64,000 nucleotides of DNA from Chryseolinea sp. H1M3-3 (GTDB lineage Bacteria > Bacteroidota > Bacteroidia > Cytophagales > Cyclobacteriaceae). The stretch covers positions 1 through 64,000 of the forward strand of contig NZ_JARKMY010000018.1 in NCBI RefSeq assembly GCF_029360725.1, read 5' to 3'. Below, in pieces: positions 9,930 through 17,364 of the stretch. Below the pieces are notes generated by a model. That model worked only from the letters and a program-made list of their open reading frames with translations, made no database searches and was not told the DNA's origin. The position numbers and the translations under genes were made by a program. Each line of letters starts with the position of its first letter. The stretch's first letter is position 1.

Positions 9930-10444
9930 ATCGAGTAGACGGCCTCACCGGATTTTTCACCGATGTGGCATTGCCAAAACCTCCCAACCGCATCGGAAAC
10001 ATCCGCCAGTCTGCGGATCGGTCCTTCATTAAGGTGTGAGTCCTCTGTAGTGCTTACGGCTCGTAACTGTCAACTACTATGACCCCGCATAGCTATCGGG
10101 GCTGCTGACTTCTGCACTTCTAGCAAAACGAAACTAGATGCAGATCTCCCCAGGTAAGACGCCTATCCTTCGATTTATCACTGGTACATCTACCTGCTTT
10201 CATTACTTGCACCTGAAGGGCTTCGTTATGATGTGCTAACTCACCCATGAAAGCAAGCCTCGGTATGTAGTTTCTGTTCGTCAGTACAGATCTTTGTAGT
10301 CCTGCTTTCTTTAGTGCATGCCTCACGGCAAACCACCTTGCAGCTTACTATGCGCATCGATGCTGTGCACATAAGGGACTTGCACCCTTCGGATAATCAA
10401 TTTATATTCCCTTCTGGAATATTAACGCGCCATACTGGGCGCAC
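9930..10444 (-). ncRNA. Group II (IIC-attC-type) intron remnant, protein-coding part deleted
   Basis: Read on the minus strand, the sequence starts GTGCGCCCAGTATGG at 10444, the classic group II 5' end. It continues with domain I-like text (GGGTGCAAGTCCC, then GACGAACAGAAAC, then GGGGAGATCTGC) and ends with a domain VI-like stem and TCTACTCGAT at 9930. The 5' exon ends ...CATTTTGT and the 3' exon begins TGAACCG, giving the TTGT/T junction known for group IIC-attC introns. No maturase frame remains and domain V is not evident, so the intron is an internally deleted relic of 515 bases. Confidence 0.7.
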
Positions 10445-10572
10445 ACAAAATGTTTATGCCAGCTCGGGGTTATGTGTAAATTTGAAGTTTTGTTTTCTTA
10501 ATTTTGTTCAGCAACTTGGAACAATGAAGGGCTTCGAAAACCCAATCCGTCATAAACATAAACGTTGTGCGC
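10445..10572 (+). repeat. attC-like site (family alpha), split by the intron
   Basis: The left arm starts directly at the intron 5' boundary (ACAAAATGTTTATGCC) and pairs with the GTCATAAACAT arm near 10549-10559. The middle is related to sites 1 and 4 (GGGGTTATGTGTAAATTTG, GGGCTTCGAA). The closing box is GTTGTGC at 10564. Its R'' lies on the far side of the intron, near 9917-9930. Confidence 0.65.
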
Positions 10573-10602
10573 AAGCCTTCAAGACAGATTGGTGACAGAG
10601 TT

Positions 10603-11217
10603 ATGAAACTATTGACGACTTTCATACTATTGACGATTTGCTTGACAGCAATAGGACAGACTTCTCCGACAAGAAAGTGGGTTGACACTGAAGTTAAGTA
10701 CACGGATTCTGGCGGGAAAGTTGTAATGATACATAACAGTTTTCCAAAAGCTGGAGGAGACGCTGATGAAAAATGTAGATACACTGATTCTAGCGGAAAA
10801 AAATACAGATATGTAATATTCTGGACTCGTGTAATTAATGAAACTGCTACTCCGTTAGAACTAACAATTAATTTCCCAGCAATTCTCCCATCACCTTACT
10901 CCCACATAAAATTATTTGTGCCTTCGGACACAATGACAAGTGACAAGAATTCTTTATACAATTATGGTATCACTGGTTTAAAATCTTATTTAGAAACGGA
11001 CTTTAATAAAACCATGTTAAAAAGAACTATTAATCCGAAAGAGGAAAGTCTTTTCTATATCGTATTGCTCTCTCCTTTATATTCTGTCGGGGGTACCGTA
11101 CGAACAGGATTCGTCCTAAAAGAACACCAACTTTTTTATCGAATTAGCATACGCCCGAACTTTGATACCGCCTTAATTCCATGTGGACAGATTGCGTTTA
11201 AAAAGTCAAGACGATAA
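10603..11217 (+). CDS. Secreted protein of unknown function
   Basis: The frame opens at a GTG within the cassette boundary, but ATG at 10603 (MKLLTTFILLTICLTAIGQ) gives a clear signal peptide and 204 residues. The mature part contains ADEKCRYTDSSGKKYRYVIFWTRVINETATPLELTINFP, a beta-sandwich-like pattern seen in Bacteroidota exported proteins, but I cannot name a family. It is the only gene of its cassette; GCGCACAAC downstream matches the cassette start GTTGTGCGC exactly. Confidence 0.65.
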   Translation: MKLLTTFILLTICLTAIGQTSPTRKWVDTEVKYTDSGGKVVMIHNSFPKAGGDADEKCRYTDSSGKKYRYVIFWTRVINETATPLELTINFPAILPSPYSHIKLFVPSDTMTSDKNSLYNYGITGLKSYLETDFNKTMLKRTINPKEESLFYIVLLSPLYSVGGTVRTGFVLKEHQLFYRISIRPNFDTALIPCGQIAFKKSRR

Positions 11218-11294
11218 TTCTCATGGGACAATTTTCCGCTTTTGCCCGCGTAACAGTCCTTGTTCAACAATTCCAGGACTGAATAGACGGGCAG

Positions 11295-11410
11295 CGCACA
11301 ACAAGAATATATAAATCATATGCGGGTTCACTTTGTAAACTTAAGTTCTGCATGTAACTTTATTTACCGACGGCTGATAAGGAGCCGCTTTTAAACCGCA
11401 TACGTTGTAA
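11295..11410 (+). repeat. attC-like site (family gamma)
   Basis: R'' GCGCACAAC at 11294-11302 is the exact complement of the cassette start at 10564. ATATAAATCATATGCGG pairs with CCGCATACG...; the loop side has a second stem GGCT...AGCC. The closing box is GTTGTAA at 11404. The body resembles site 5 (ATATATAAATCATATGC, GGTTCA). Confidence 0.7.
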
Positions 11411-11447
11411 GCAATTTGGCCCGAGAGTTTTTTATCCAACATTGAAA

Positions 11448-11714
11448 ATGAATTTGAAAGAAATATGTCACTGGATTGTTGGTACTGCTGTAAGCCTCAC
11501 AGTGACAATTTTTTTGATAAAGACCGCATGGGAAGGAAATGACAAAGCCATTATTTTGCTAATGTTTTACTATCCCGCCCTCATTGTAGCAAATGTACTG
11601 GTGTGGGCAGTTCTAAGAATTTTCAAACAACAAGAGGCAAGAATTTACGGTACTATAGCACTTTGTTTAGTAATTCTGTTTGCACCATTACTCTACATAG
11701 CAAGTCAATATTGA
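11448..11714 (+). CDS. Small membrane protein
   Basis: A TTG at 11442 is in frame, but ATG at 11448 (MNLKEICHWIVGTAVSLTV) is the more likely start, giving 88 residues. Three hydrophobic segments are visible (WIVGTAVSLTVTIFLI, AIILLMFYYPALIVANVLVWAV, IYGTIALCLVILFAPLLYIA), so it is an inner-membrane protein with short loops. No family is recognised. It is the sole gene of a short cassette whose two ends pair over about 19 positions. Confidence 0.6.
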   Translation: MNLKEICHWIVGTAVSLTVTIFLIKTAWEGNDKAIILLMFYYPALIVANVLVWAVLRIFKQQEARIYGTIALCLVILFAPLLYIASQY

Positions 11715-11765
11715 CGATATTAGAAGGAACACCATTGATCTGGACGTGCGCAAGGGCCAAACAGC

Positions 11766-11851
11766 TTACTACAAACAAATATGCGCCATTACAGCTTTGC
11801 TGTTAATCTAGAGGATAAACTGCAACGGCGCATATTTAAACATTAGACTTC
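11766..11851 (+). repeat. attC-like site, short form
   Basis: GGGCCAAACAGCTTACTAC before the site mirrors the cassette start GTTGTAAGCAATTTGGCCC at 11404. The inner arms AAATATGCGCC and GGCGCATATTT (11826-11837) pair perfectly, with ATTACAG/CTGCAAC extending the stem. It is about 85 bases long. The closing box reads ATTAGAC, so the G of GTT is mutated. Confidence 0.7.
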
Positions 11852-11921
11852 ATTGCTTTTGTGCGGTTGGTCATGTGAAACTAAATGCTTATCTTTGGCG
11901 TTACTACCGTAGATCGACAGT

Positions 11922-12203
11922 ATGATATTATCGTTCGGTTCGAAGGAAACTGAAAAAATTTGGAATGGCTTTAGAGTAAAAGGGTTACCCCTTGAAGTAC
12001 AGGAAGGCGGTCGCCGTAAGTTGAGAATGTTAAATAACTCTCAAAATATTAAAGACTTGTCAGTCCCACCTTCAAATAGGCTCGAGAAGTTAAAAGGAAA
12101 ATTAAACGATTATCATTCAATTCGGATTAATGATCAGTGGCGGGTAATATTTGTTTGGGAGGGCGGAAACGCATCATTAGTAGAGATTGTGGACTATCAT
12201 TAA
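11922..12203 (+). CDS. higB: HigB-type toxin
   Basis: This 93-residue RelE-superfamily toxin of the HigB branch is probably a ribosome-dependent mRNA endonuclease. Family features are visible: GGRRKLRMLNNSQNIKDLSVPPSNRLEKLKG, then SIRINDQWRVIFVW and ending VEIVDYH. The length is normal. It precedes its antitoxin by 12 bases, the usual order for HigBA. The pair is the cargo of one cassette, and TA pairs are known to stabilise large cassette arrays. No inactivating change is visible. Confidence 0.9.
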   Translation: MILSFGSKETEKIWNGFRVKGLPLEVQEGGRRKLRMLNNSQNIKDLSVPPSNRLEKLKGKLNDYHSIRINDQWRVIFVWEGGNASLVEIVDYH

Positions 12204-12215
12204 AAGAGACTAGAA

Positions 12216-12515
12216 ATGAAAAGACTAAGGAATATTCATCCAGGTGAGATTTTAAATAAGGAATTTTTAATTCCCTTTGAAATTAGTGCATATAGATTAT
12301 CCAAGGATATTGGGATACCTCAAACTAGAATATCTGAGATATTAAAAGGCAACAGGAGAATTACAGCGGATACGGCATTAAGGTTATCCCGTTATTTTGG
12401 CAACTCTGCTAAATTCTGGCTTGGCCTTCAAGATGATTTTGATATCGAGGAAGAAAATAAGATAAAAAGGAAAGACCTGGAATCAATAGAGCAGTTTCAA
12501 AGCAACGCCGCCTAA
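12216..12515 (+). CDS. higA: HigA-type antitoxin
   Basis: This 99-residue XRE-type helix-turn-helix antitoxin begins with the characteristic IHPGEILNKEFLIPFEISAYRLSKDIGIPQTRISEILKGNRRITADTALRLSRYFGNSAKFWLGLQ. The HTH spans about residues 22-60. It binds HigB and represses its own promoter in characterised homologues. The TAA stop (12513-12515) lies inside the R'' box (CCTAAC) of the following attC-like site, so the gene ends exactly at the cassette's recombination site. Confidence 0.92.
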   Translation: MKRLRNIHPGEILNKEFLIPFEISAYRLSKDIGIPQTRISEILKGNRRITADTALRLSRYFGNSAKFWLGLQDDFDIEEENKIKRKDLESIEQFQSNAA

Positions 12516-12635
12516 CACCATATATGCACTATTGCCCGTTGCGTGCTAGATTGTTAATTGTAGTTCAAATTGCAGTTTGTGGGTAAGCACTAGCGCGCTT
12601 CGAAGACGGCAACGCTGCATATACATACGTTACCG
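12510..12635 (+). repeat. attC-like site (family beta)
   Basis: R'' CCTAAC overlaps the higA stop. The arm ATATATGCACTATTGCC pairs with GGCAACGCTGCATATAC (12608-12624). The closing box is GTTACCG at 12629. The body resembles site 2, including the shared CGTGCTAG, GTTCAAAT and GCGCTTCGAA-type segments. Confidence 0.75.
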
Positions 12636-12656
12636 GCAAGCTAAGACAACGACACA

Positions 12657-13328
12657 GTGGACAACAAAATTGAAACATATTCGACACTTTGGAATTTGGT
12701 TGACCTTGATCAGACAAACCATAAATTGAAAGAAATTGCTGGCCTCTTTTTGAATGCAATGAACGATTGGCCGAAATACGACCGGCATAAAATTGCGGAC
12801 TTTGTTATAGAACTTAAAGAATACTTTGGTGCACCATTGACAATTGAGAAAATACGCTCGAAAAAGTTTAACGGCCAAAATGCTTGGCAAGTTGAAGCGG
12901 GAAGTTCAATAGCTGAACTTATCGACACTTCAATAAGATTTTGCAATGAAAGCAACTTTGACAATATTTTTAAAAACATTCTTGATCTTTATGAACAAGA
13001 ATTTAATAAGGTCGACTTCATTGCAAAACTAAAATACAGGACAACAGAACAAGGTGGCAGAAAAATTCCAGCAAAAAGCGGTTACAGACCACAAGTAAAG
13101 TTTGACTTCGCAGAAATGCAGACATCCGGACAGCAAACTTTTATAGACAAAGAAAGTGTTCTGCCAGGCGAAATAGTTGACGCAAAAATAAAAATATTAT
13201 CGCCAGACTATTTTGCAGGATGTCTGACTGAAGGAATGGAATTTGAATTTAGAGAAGGAGCAACAATTATCGGGACAGGAGAAATCAAATACATTGTAAA
13301 TGGCAAACTTAAAAAAGCCAGCCGGTAA
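12657..13328 (+). CDS. NDWP-domain / EF-Tu domain 3-like fusion protein
   Basis: This 223-residue protein starts at GTG 12657; no ATG lies earlier in the cassette. The N-terminal half (residues about 15-110, NAMNDWPKYDRHKIADFVIELKEYFG) is related to the C-terminal half of the cassette protein at 3567. The C-terminal half (about 122-215) reads KLKYRTTEQGGRKIPAKSGYRPQVKF ... GEIVDAKIKILSPDYFAGCLTEGMEFEFREGATIIGTGEI, the pattern of a free-standing EF-Tu C-terminal domain. The function is unknown; EF-Tu-like D3 domains are found in small stand-alone bacterial proteins. The TAA stop (13326-13328) falls in the R'' region. Confidence 0.6.
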   Translation: MDNKIETYSTLWNLVDLDQTNHKLKEIAGLFLNAMNDWPKYDRHKIADFVIELKEYFGAPLTIEKIRSKKFNGQNAWQVEAGSSIAELIDTSIRFCNESNFDNIFKNILDLYEQEFNKVDFIAKLKYRTTEQGGRKIPAKSGYRPQVKFDFAEMQTSGQQTFIDKESVLPGEIVDAKIKILSPDYFAGCLTEGMEFEFREGATIIGTGEIKYIVNGKLKKASR

Positions 13329-13385
13329 TAAATAAGGCTTCGCGTGGCCGGCACGGCCCAGCGTGAAGCTCGTGTTGCACAGGAG
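13322..13385 (+). repeat. Short hairpin (family delta): IS91 terminus or compact attC, copy 2
   Basis: After GCCGGTAA, the complement of the cassette start GTTACCGGC, the sequence AATAAATAAGGCTTCGCG and nested hairpin seen at 6001 recur almost unchanged, ending GTGTTGCAC then AGGAGCTT. Homology to copy 1 continues weakly (CTGTTTTTA, TATGGGGATT, CCAAAGCAGTA) into the IS91-like remnants. Confidence 0.6.
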
Positions 13386-13591
13386 CTTCGGTAGCGGTGA
13401 GGGCTGTTTTTACTTATGGGGATTGATGTGGAGCTGGAGAGTGATTTTGCTAACGGTAGGCATATCCGAACGGTAGAGAGTTTTCTAATTTAAAGCAACG
13501 TACGTTTTTTTCGTTTTGTCATCTGTGTGATTTTAAGTCGTTAATTGATTTATTTCTGCAGTTTGCCCAAAGCAGTAGCTAAGCATAGGCG

Positions 13592-14469
13592 TTAAGAAGC
13601 TTGCTTGCTATGATGTTTTTGGAGAAGATCTTTTATCATTTCCGGACCCGGCGGCCCTCGTCTGTCGAAACTAAAGATTGTGATCATCGTGAGTTGTTTA
13701 CAAACAGGACATGCATCCGGATTAAATCCCAATCGTTCCGTGCTGATCTGTTTCCAGTTTTTCTCCTCAGGATACTCATATCGACTCTCCAACTGCTGAT
13801 GCAGCAACGGTAAAAGGCGTTGCTTTCTACTACTGCTTAAAATGCCATAGTGACGAATACGCATAAACCCCTTCGGAAGAATGTGCAAAGAAAATCTGCG
13901 GATGAACTCTCTTGCATGTATGGACATGAGTTTGACTTTACTTTCATCACGATAATCCTTATATCGAAAAGTCACCTGATCGTTTTGTATCGCTACAATG
14001 CGATGATTGGAAATTGCAACCTTATGCGTATACCTACCCAGATACGTGCCCGCCGTAGGCAGGTTCGATAACATGCTTCGGGCTTCCAAAAGGACGCTTG
14101 GCATATACGACCCAAGGTGTGTTGAATAAGCCATTGTAAAAAGATGGCTCTATCCCTTTGAACCGCTCACGGAGTGATGGTACAAAGCGAGCACGAAAGA
14201 CCTTACTCATCGCCTTGACCGGAAAGAGAAATTTTCCATTGCATCGGGCCGGTTTCCATTTACCGCCCGCTGTTATTCCACCACCCGGAACAATACAATG
14301 AATATGCGGATGAAGTGAAAGATTCTAACCCCAGGTGTGAAGTATGCTGATCATACCCGTATCAGCGCCAGCGATGAAGTCCTGCATCGCCGAATGGCAT
14401 CCAGTGTACGCAGCTGCCAGCTGTTAAATTGACTGGAGCGTACCATTTCCTTCCAATGTGAATTGATCA
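13592..14469 (-). pseudogene. IS91-family transposase remnant, copy b
   Basis: Minus-strand text starts near 14469 (VSDVINSHWKEMVRSSQFNSWQLRTLDAIRRCRTSS), jumps over the zinc-ribbon region to LHTWG, then a TAG stop, NLSLHPHIHCIVPGGG (the HUH catalytic motif) and VVYAKRPFGSPKHVIE. A 19-base palindromic insertion shifts the frame, and YLGRYTHKVAISNHR...DACPVCKQLT...FDRRGPPGP follows to the stop at 13592. It therefore has an internal deletion, a Gln-to-stop change and a frameshift, and is not functional. It lies directly downstream of a recombinase fragment, the usual order in Bacteroidota IS91-type elements. Confidence 0.85.
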
Positions 14470-14702
14470 CATCGGAGACTTCAAAAGCCGGACGCAAAGC
14501 TTACCGTTTTGGTAGAGCCTATCCAACGGGGAGAATGCCGTCTTGCGACCCAATTGAGCTACATGCAAATACACCATGGTCGTCTCGATGTGCGCATGAC
14601 CCAGCAACTCTTTGATCGACACAATGTCAAGATCTTCTTCGCGCAAATGCGTAGCATAGGTATGGCGTAGGGTATGCACCGTGACTTGTTTTTGAATACT
14701 TG
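14467..14702 (-). pseudogene. Tyrosine recombinase fragment (IS91-associated type)
   Basis: The C-terminal part of a phage-integrase-family recombinase: VTVHTLRHTYATHL (HxLR of the catalytic set), IKELLGHAHIETTMVYLHV (GH and the nucleophile Tyr) and FSPLDRLY. The N-terminal two thirds and the first catalytic Arg are missing. The open frame extends to 14754, but the first ~19 codons come from a group II intron 5' end joined at about 14702. It ends where the IS91 remnant starts. The sequence is closer to recombinases carried with IS91 elements than to integron IntI, since there is no IntI-specific insertion to see. Confidence 0.8.
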
Positions 14703-14749
14703 CACCCTTTGGATAAACTATATATTTAAATGCACCGTACCGGGCGCAC
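14695..14749 (-). ncRNA. Group II intron 5' tip fused to recombinase fragment
   Basis: On the minus strand GTGCGCCCGGTACGGTGC starts at 14749 and GGGTGCAAGT follows, matching the first ~50 bases of the intron at 10444. The 5' exon side is again an attC arm (GGGCATACACATTGTG). The intron is cut after GTGCAAGT and joined to the recombinase remnant. Confidence 0.65.
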
Positions 14750-15002
14750 CACAATGTGTATGCCCAATGCGCTAAACTGCTATCAAGTCATTTTGCACGT
14801 TTCGCCGCAAATTTTTGTGTTTTCCGGAATTAAATCATTCTGTAGTTCTGACCGAAGCCACTGACAGTAGCACTCACTCAACTTCGGTACAGTGCGTATT
14901 TAGGCGTTCTATCAAGTCAGCGAACATTGGACGAAATACAAAAAGTTGCTAGATTCTATGTGCCTGAGAGCGTGGCGCACGGGGCATACACGCACGTTGT
15001 AG
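14750..15002 (+). repeat. Long attC-like site
   Basis: The arm ACAATGTGTATGCCCAATGCGC (14752 on) pairs with GTGGCGCACGGGGCATACACGCACGTT (14972-14998), with few mismatches. The loop is about 200 bases, much longer than other sites, and contains a second CCGAAG/CTTCGG stem. The closing box is GTTGTAG at 14996. Its R'' was lost with the intron and recombinase junction. Confidence 0.6.
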
Positions 15003-15068
15003 GTTATAGGTGCACTCAATATTCGTCCATGAAATTTTTTCGTAAATTTGACGTAAACAGTTAATACT

Positions 15069-15299
15069 ATGGGAACAATCGAGCTGAAGTCGGATTTACT
15101 TAGAATCCTCAACAAAATTGAAGACGAACAGCTACTTCGCGCGGTTTATGACTTTCTGAAGCAAGGTGAACGAGCTGAGGAAGGGCAAATATGGAAGACA
15201 TTGACGGAGGAACAAAAGAAAGAAGTCTACGCGTCCTATGAAGAATCCCAAGATGATAAGAATCTGACTTCCTGGGAGAATATCAAGAAGAAATATTGA
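15069..15299 (+). CDS. Antitoxin of a RelE/ParE-type pair
   Basis: This 76-residue protein starts MGTIELKSDLLRILNKIEDEQLLRAVYDFL and ends SWENIKKKY, the acidic helical layout of antitoxins that precede ParE/RelE toxins in Bacteroidota. It should bind and neutralise the toxin and repress the operon. Its TGA overlaps the ATG of the toxin frame (ATGA at 15297-15301 region), so the two are translationally coupled. It is intact while the toxin carries a stop codon. Cargo of one cassette (14996-15682). Confidence 0.8.
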   Translation: MGTIELKSDLLRILNKIEDEQLLRAVYDFLKQGERAEEGQIWKTLTEEQKKEVYASYEESQDDKNLTSWENIKKKY

Positions 15300-15583
15300 T
15301 GGAGGTTCTGATTACTCCACGGGCCGAAAAGCACTTTGATTCAATCGTTGACTTTATAAAAGATAAATGAGGAGAAAGGACAGCCAAGCAGTTTGTTATC
15401 AAGACTGACGAAATTTTCCGACTCCTTAAGAATTATCCGACAATGGGACAGATCGAAAACGGAGATATTCGAGGTTTTCAACTTTCCCGACAGACAAGGT
15501 TGCTCTATCGAGTGAGGGACGAAAAAATTATTGTCTTGGCCTTTTTCGACGTGCGACAAAGTCCAAATAGGAAGTTCGTTTAA
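15299..15583 (+). pseudogene. RelE/ParE-type toxin with in-frame TGA
   Basis: From ATG 15299 the frame reads MEVLITPRAEKHFDSIVDFIKDK, then TGA at 15368-15370, then GERTAKQFVIKTDEIFRLLKNYPTMG ... QTRLLYRVRDEKIIVLAFFDVRQSP to TAA at 15581-15583. Homologues have Trp at the stop (KxKWGE), so one G-to-A change (TGG to TGA) has truncated the toxin after 23 residues. The rest of the 94-codon frame is undamaged, so the mutation looks recent or the stop is leaky. The downstream GTG or ATG starts are not plausible. Confidence 0.8.
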
Positions 15584-15593
15584 GCACCCACAA

Positions 15594-15690
15594 CCTACAA
15601 CATTAAAGCCGGGTAGATGTACAGCCCCGTAAAAAAATAAGCCCAATGAACTGCTCTTCATTGGGCTTTGCATTTACCCGGTGTTGCCGA
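15594..15690 (+). repeat. attC-like site with a terminator in its loop
   Basis: GCACCCACAACCTACAAC ending at 15601 matches 16 of 18 positions of the complement of the cassette start GTTGTAGGTTATAGGTGC at 14996. The inner arms CCGGGTAGATG and CATTTACCCGG pair. The closing box is GTTGCCG at 15683. Confidence 0.75.
15638..15672 (+). terminator. Hairpin inside the attC loop
   Basis: AAGCCCAATGAA, loop CTGC, TTCATTGGGCTT: a perfect 12-bp stem preceded by a run of A and followed by TTTGC on the + strand. The upstream A-run means it also reads as a rho-independent terminator on the minus strand. Confidence 0.65.
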
Positions 15691-15831
15691 CCACCGACTT
15701 CATGCTTTCTCTATAGGTGGATTAGTAGATGATGTTTTGTTTCATGATTCAATAAAAGTATAAGAGCAAGGACAGTAATCTGTTCTGGGCGTGGTAATGA
15801 AACAGACTCTCCCTTACCCATAATAATGCTA

Positions 15832-16281
15832 TTACAGTTTGTATTGTAAAAGTTTGAAAAAAAAATACGCCGCTACTCCAACTTCACAACCCTCAATCAG
15901 GGCGAATGATTTTGATCGCTCCTTACCGTTACTGAACCATTGTTTGATCCGGCGATCATAATACGGACGCAGAGTTTCCATTAACATCATGGTTCCCTTT
16001 TCACATTTGGGACATCGCGAGATATCGGTGCGGTACTTTTCAAGCATGCGCTGCTGCACGGTTATGCGCACCTTAGGTGGTGCGGGTGGCAAATTCATTT
16101 TTTGTCTCAAGGCGTTGAGCTGCGCATGCTTGTTATGATTTTTCAAACAGCCATAACTGCGGATCTTCCCAAATCCTTTAGGAAGAATGTGCTGCTCAAA
16201 CCTTCGAAGAAATTCCGAAACAGGTAGGACCATCTGTTTGATTTTGTCTCCATCGTTGCAACAAGCCAAAGGCATGACCAC
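15832..16281 (-). pseudogene. IS91-family transposase remnant, copy c (different subgroup)
   Basis: Minus-strand frame of 149 residues: KIKQMVLPVSEFLRRFEQHILPKGFGKIRSYG ... LEKYRTDISRCPKCEKGTMMLMETLRPYYDRR, the C-terminal part of an IS91-type transposase with a CPKC zinc pair. The FLRRF...HILPKGF motif is shared with copies a, b and d, but the rest differs, so it comes from another IS91 subgroup. The N-terminal catalytic half is missing. Confidence 0.75.
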
Positions 16282-17029
16282 CTTTAGCGTACAGATCTCG
16301 TACGACGCGGTTCGTTAAAGCATAACCAAGTTACGTTTCAACTCAACCTGATGTTTGTCTTACTCTAAGTAGAGGACTAATCAGCAACTCGGATACTACT
16401 TTTAACATTGCTGAAGTCCCAATCGAATTTCTGACCACCCAACGTTCAGCCCTTCATTGACTTGTATTCCTCCATCTTTATACTTGATAGGATCGCTCGC
16501 ACCTTCAAATTCGCACTGCTTCAACACCTCGACACTTAAACACCTCAACACCTAATCCCCGATCGAACTGCCATCGAATCATGATCGAATCATGATCGAA
16601 TCAATAGTCAGATATTTTTGAGGCCTGCAATTTTGTCAGGCATCTAAAAAGTTAACGGAAAAAGATAATAAAATTCATACCGAAAGTTGGCTGCGGCGTG
16701 CCTCGATACTTTTGAAGTATTAAAAAAATAAACATGCTTATGGATATCATAAAAGAAAACCTGGCAACCATGGGATTGAGTGGCAGGCTCGGAGATGAAT
16801 TCGTCTGCCGTCAAATCAAGAACAGGACGCATTTGGAGTTTTTAAACCCAGTAAGTGGCTTACTGTCACCGTATCCCTTCATTAATTTCAAAATCATTTA
16901 TCGAAATTGATAGATATGGTACAATTATGTATGTCGAGAATGGAGGAAAAGAGATTTCTCATAAATTCCTCATGACATTTTGCGTAGACAACATTATCCG
17001 TGTATATCCGAATAGCTATAGTCTTTAAG
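16282..17029 (+). other. Gene-free stretch between IS91 remnants
   Basis: No credible gene. It contains three tandem copies of ATCGAATCATG (16573-16601) and a few degenerate CACCTCAACAC-type repeats at about 16518-16556. The short frame on the minus strand at 16644-16832 has no support. Confidence 0.5.
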
Positions 17030-17335
17030 AAGCTGCTTGCTCTGATGTTTTTGGATAAGATCTTTCATCATTTCCGGACCCGGCCGCCGTCGTCTGTCCA
17101 AATTAAAGATTGTGATCATCGCGAGTTGTTTACAAGCAGGACATGCATCCGGATTAAATCCCAATCGTTCCGTGCTGATTGTTTCCAGTTTATCTCTTCA
17201 GGATATTCATACCGACTCTCCAACTGCTAATGCAGCAATGGTAAAAGGCGTTGCTTTCTACTACTGCTTAAAATGCCATGGTGACGAATACGCATAAACC
17301 CCTTCGGAAGAATGTGCAAAGAAAATCTGCGGATG
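17030..17335 (-). pseudogene. IS91-family transposase remnant, copy d
   Basis: Minus-strand text FIRRFSLHILPKGFMRIRHHGILSSSRKQRLLPLLH followed by TAG, then the frame to DACPACKQL-type and FDRRRPGPEM-like sequence. It is about 90% identical to the corresponding part of copy b by eye. A Gln codon has become TAG. The remnant stops exactly where cassette 12 begins (GTTAGCGGC at 17335). Confidence 0.75.
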
Positions 17336-17364
17336 TTAGCGGCTATACAAACGATCAGCCTAAA

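Larger units (their letters stand above)
10564..13390 (+). other. Cassette array 2 (four units)
   Basis: Units start at 10564 (GTTGTGCGC), 11404 (GTTGTAAGCAATTTGGCCC), about 11842 (ATTAGAC) and 12629 (GTTACCGGC), each with its complement just before its own terminal palindrome. Genes are a secreted protein, a small membrane protein, HigBA and an NDWP/EF-Tu-D3 protein, all on the + strand. The array is bounded on the left by the intron-split attC and on the right by an IS91-like element. Confidence 0.75.

Noticed and set aside
10120-10326. Minus-strand ORF of 68 residues as a gene
   Set aside because: It lies within the group II intron domain I region; its text (for example LTNRNYIPRL) is the translation of conserved intron RNA sequence.
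14467-14754. Integron integrase IntI
   Set aside because: The fragment has only the C-terminal tyrosine recombinase motifs, its first codons are intron sequence, and it precedes an IS91 transposase like the recombinases of Bacteroidota IS91 elements. No IntI-specific insertion can be seen.
16561-16601. CRISPR array
   Set aside because: The ATCGAATCATG copies are directly adjacent, only 11 bases long and have no spacers.
16644-16832. Minus-strand 62-codon ORF
   Set aside because: No ribosome binding site, no recognisable family, and it lies in a stretch of decayed mobile DNA.
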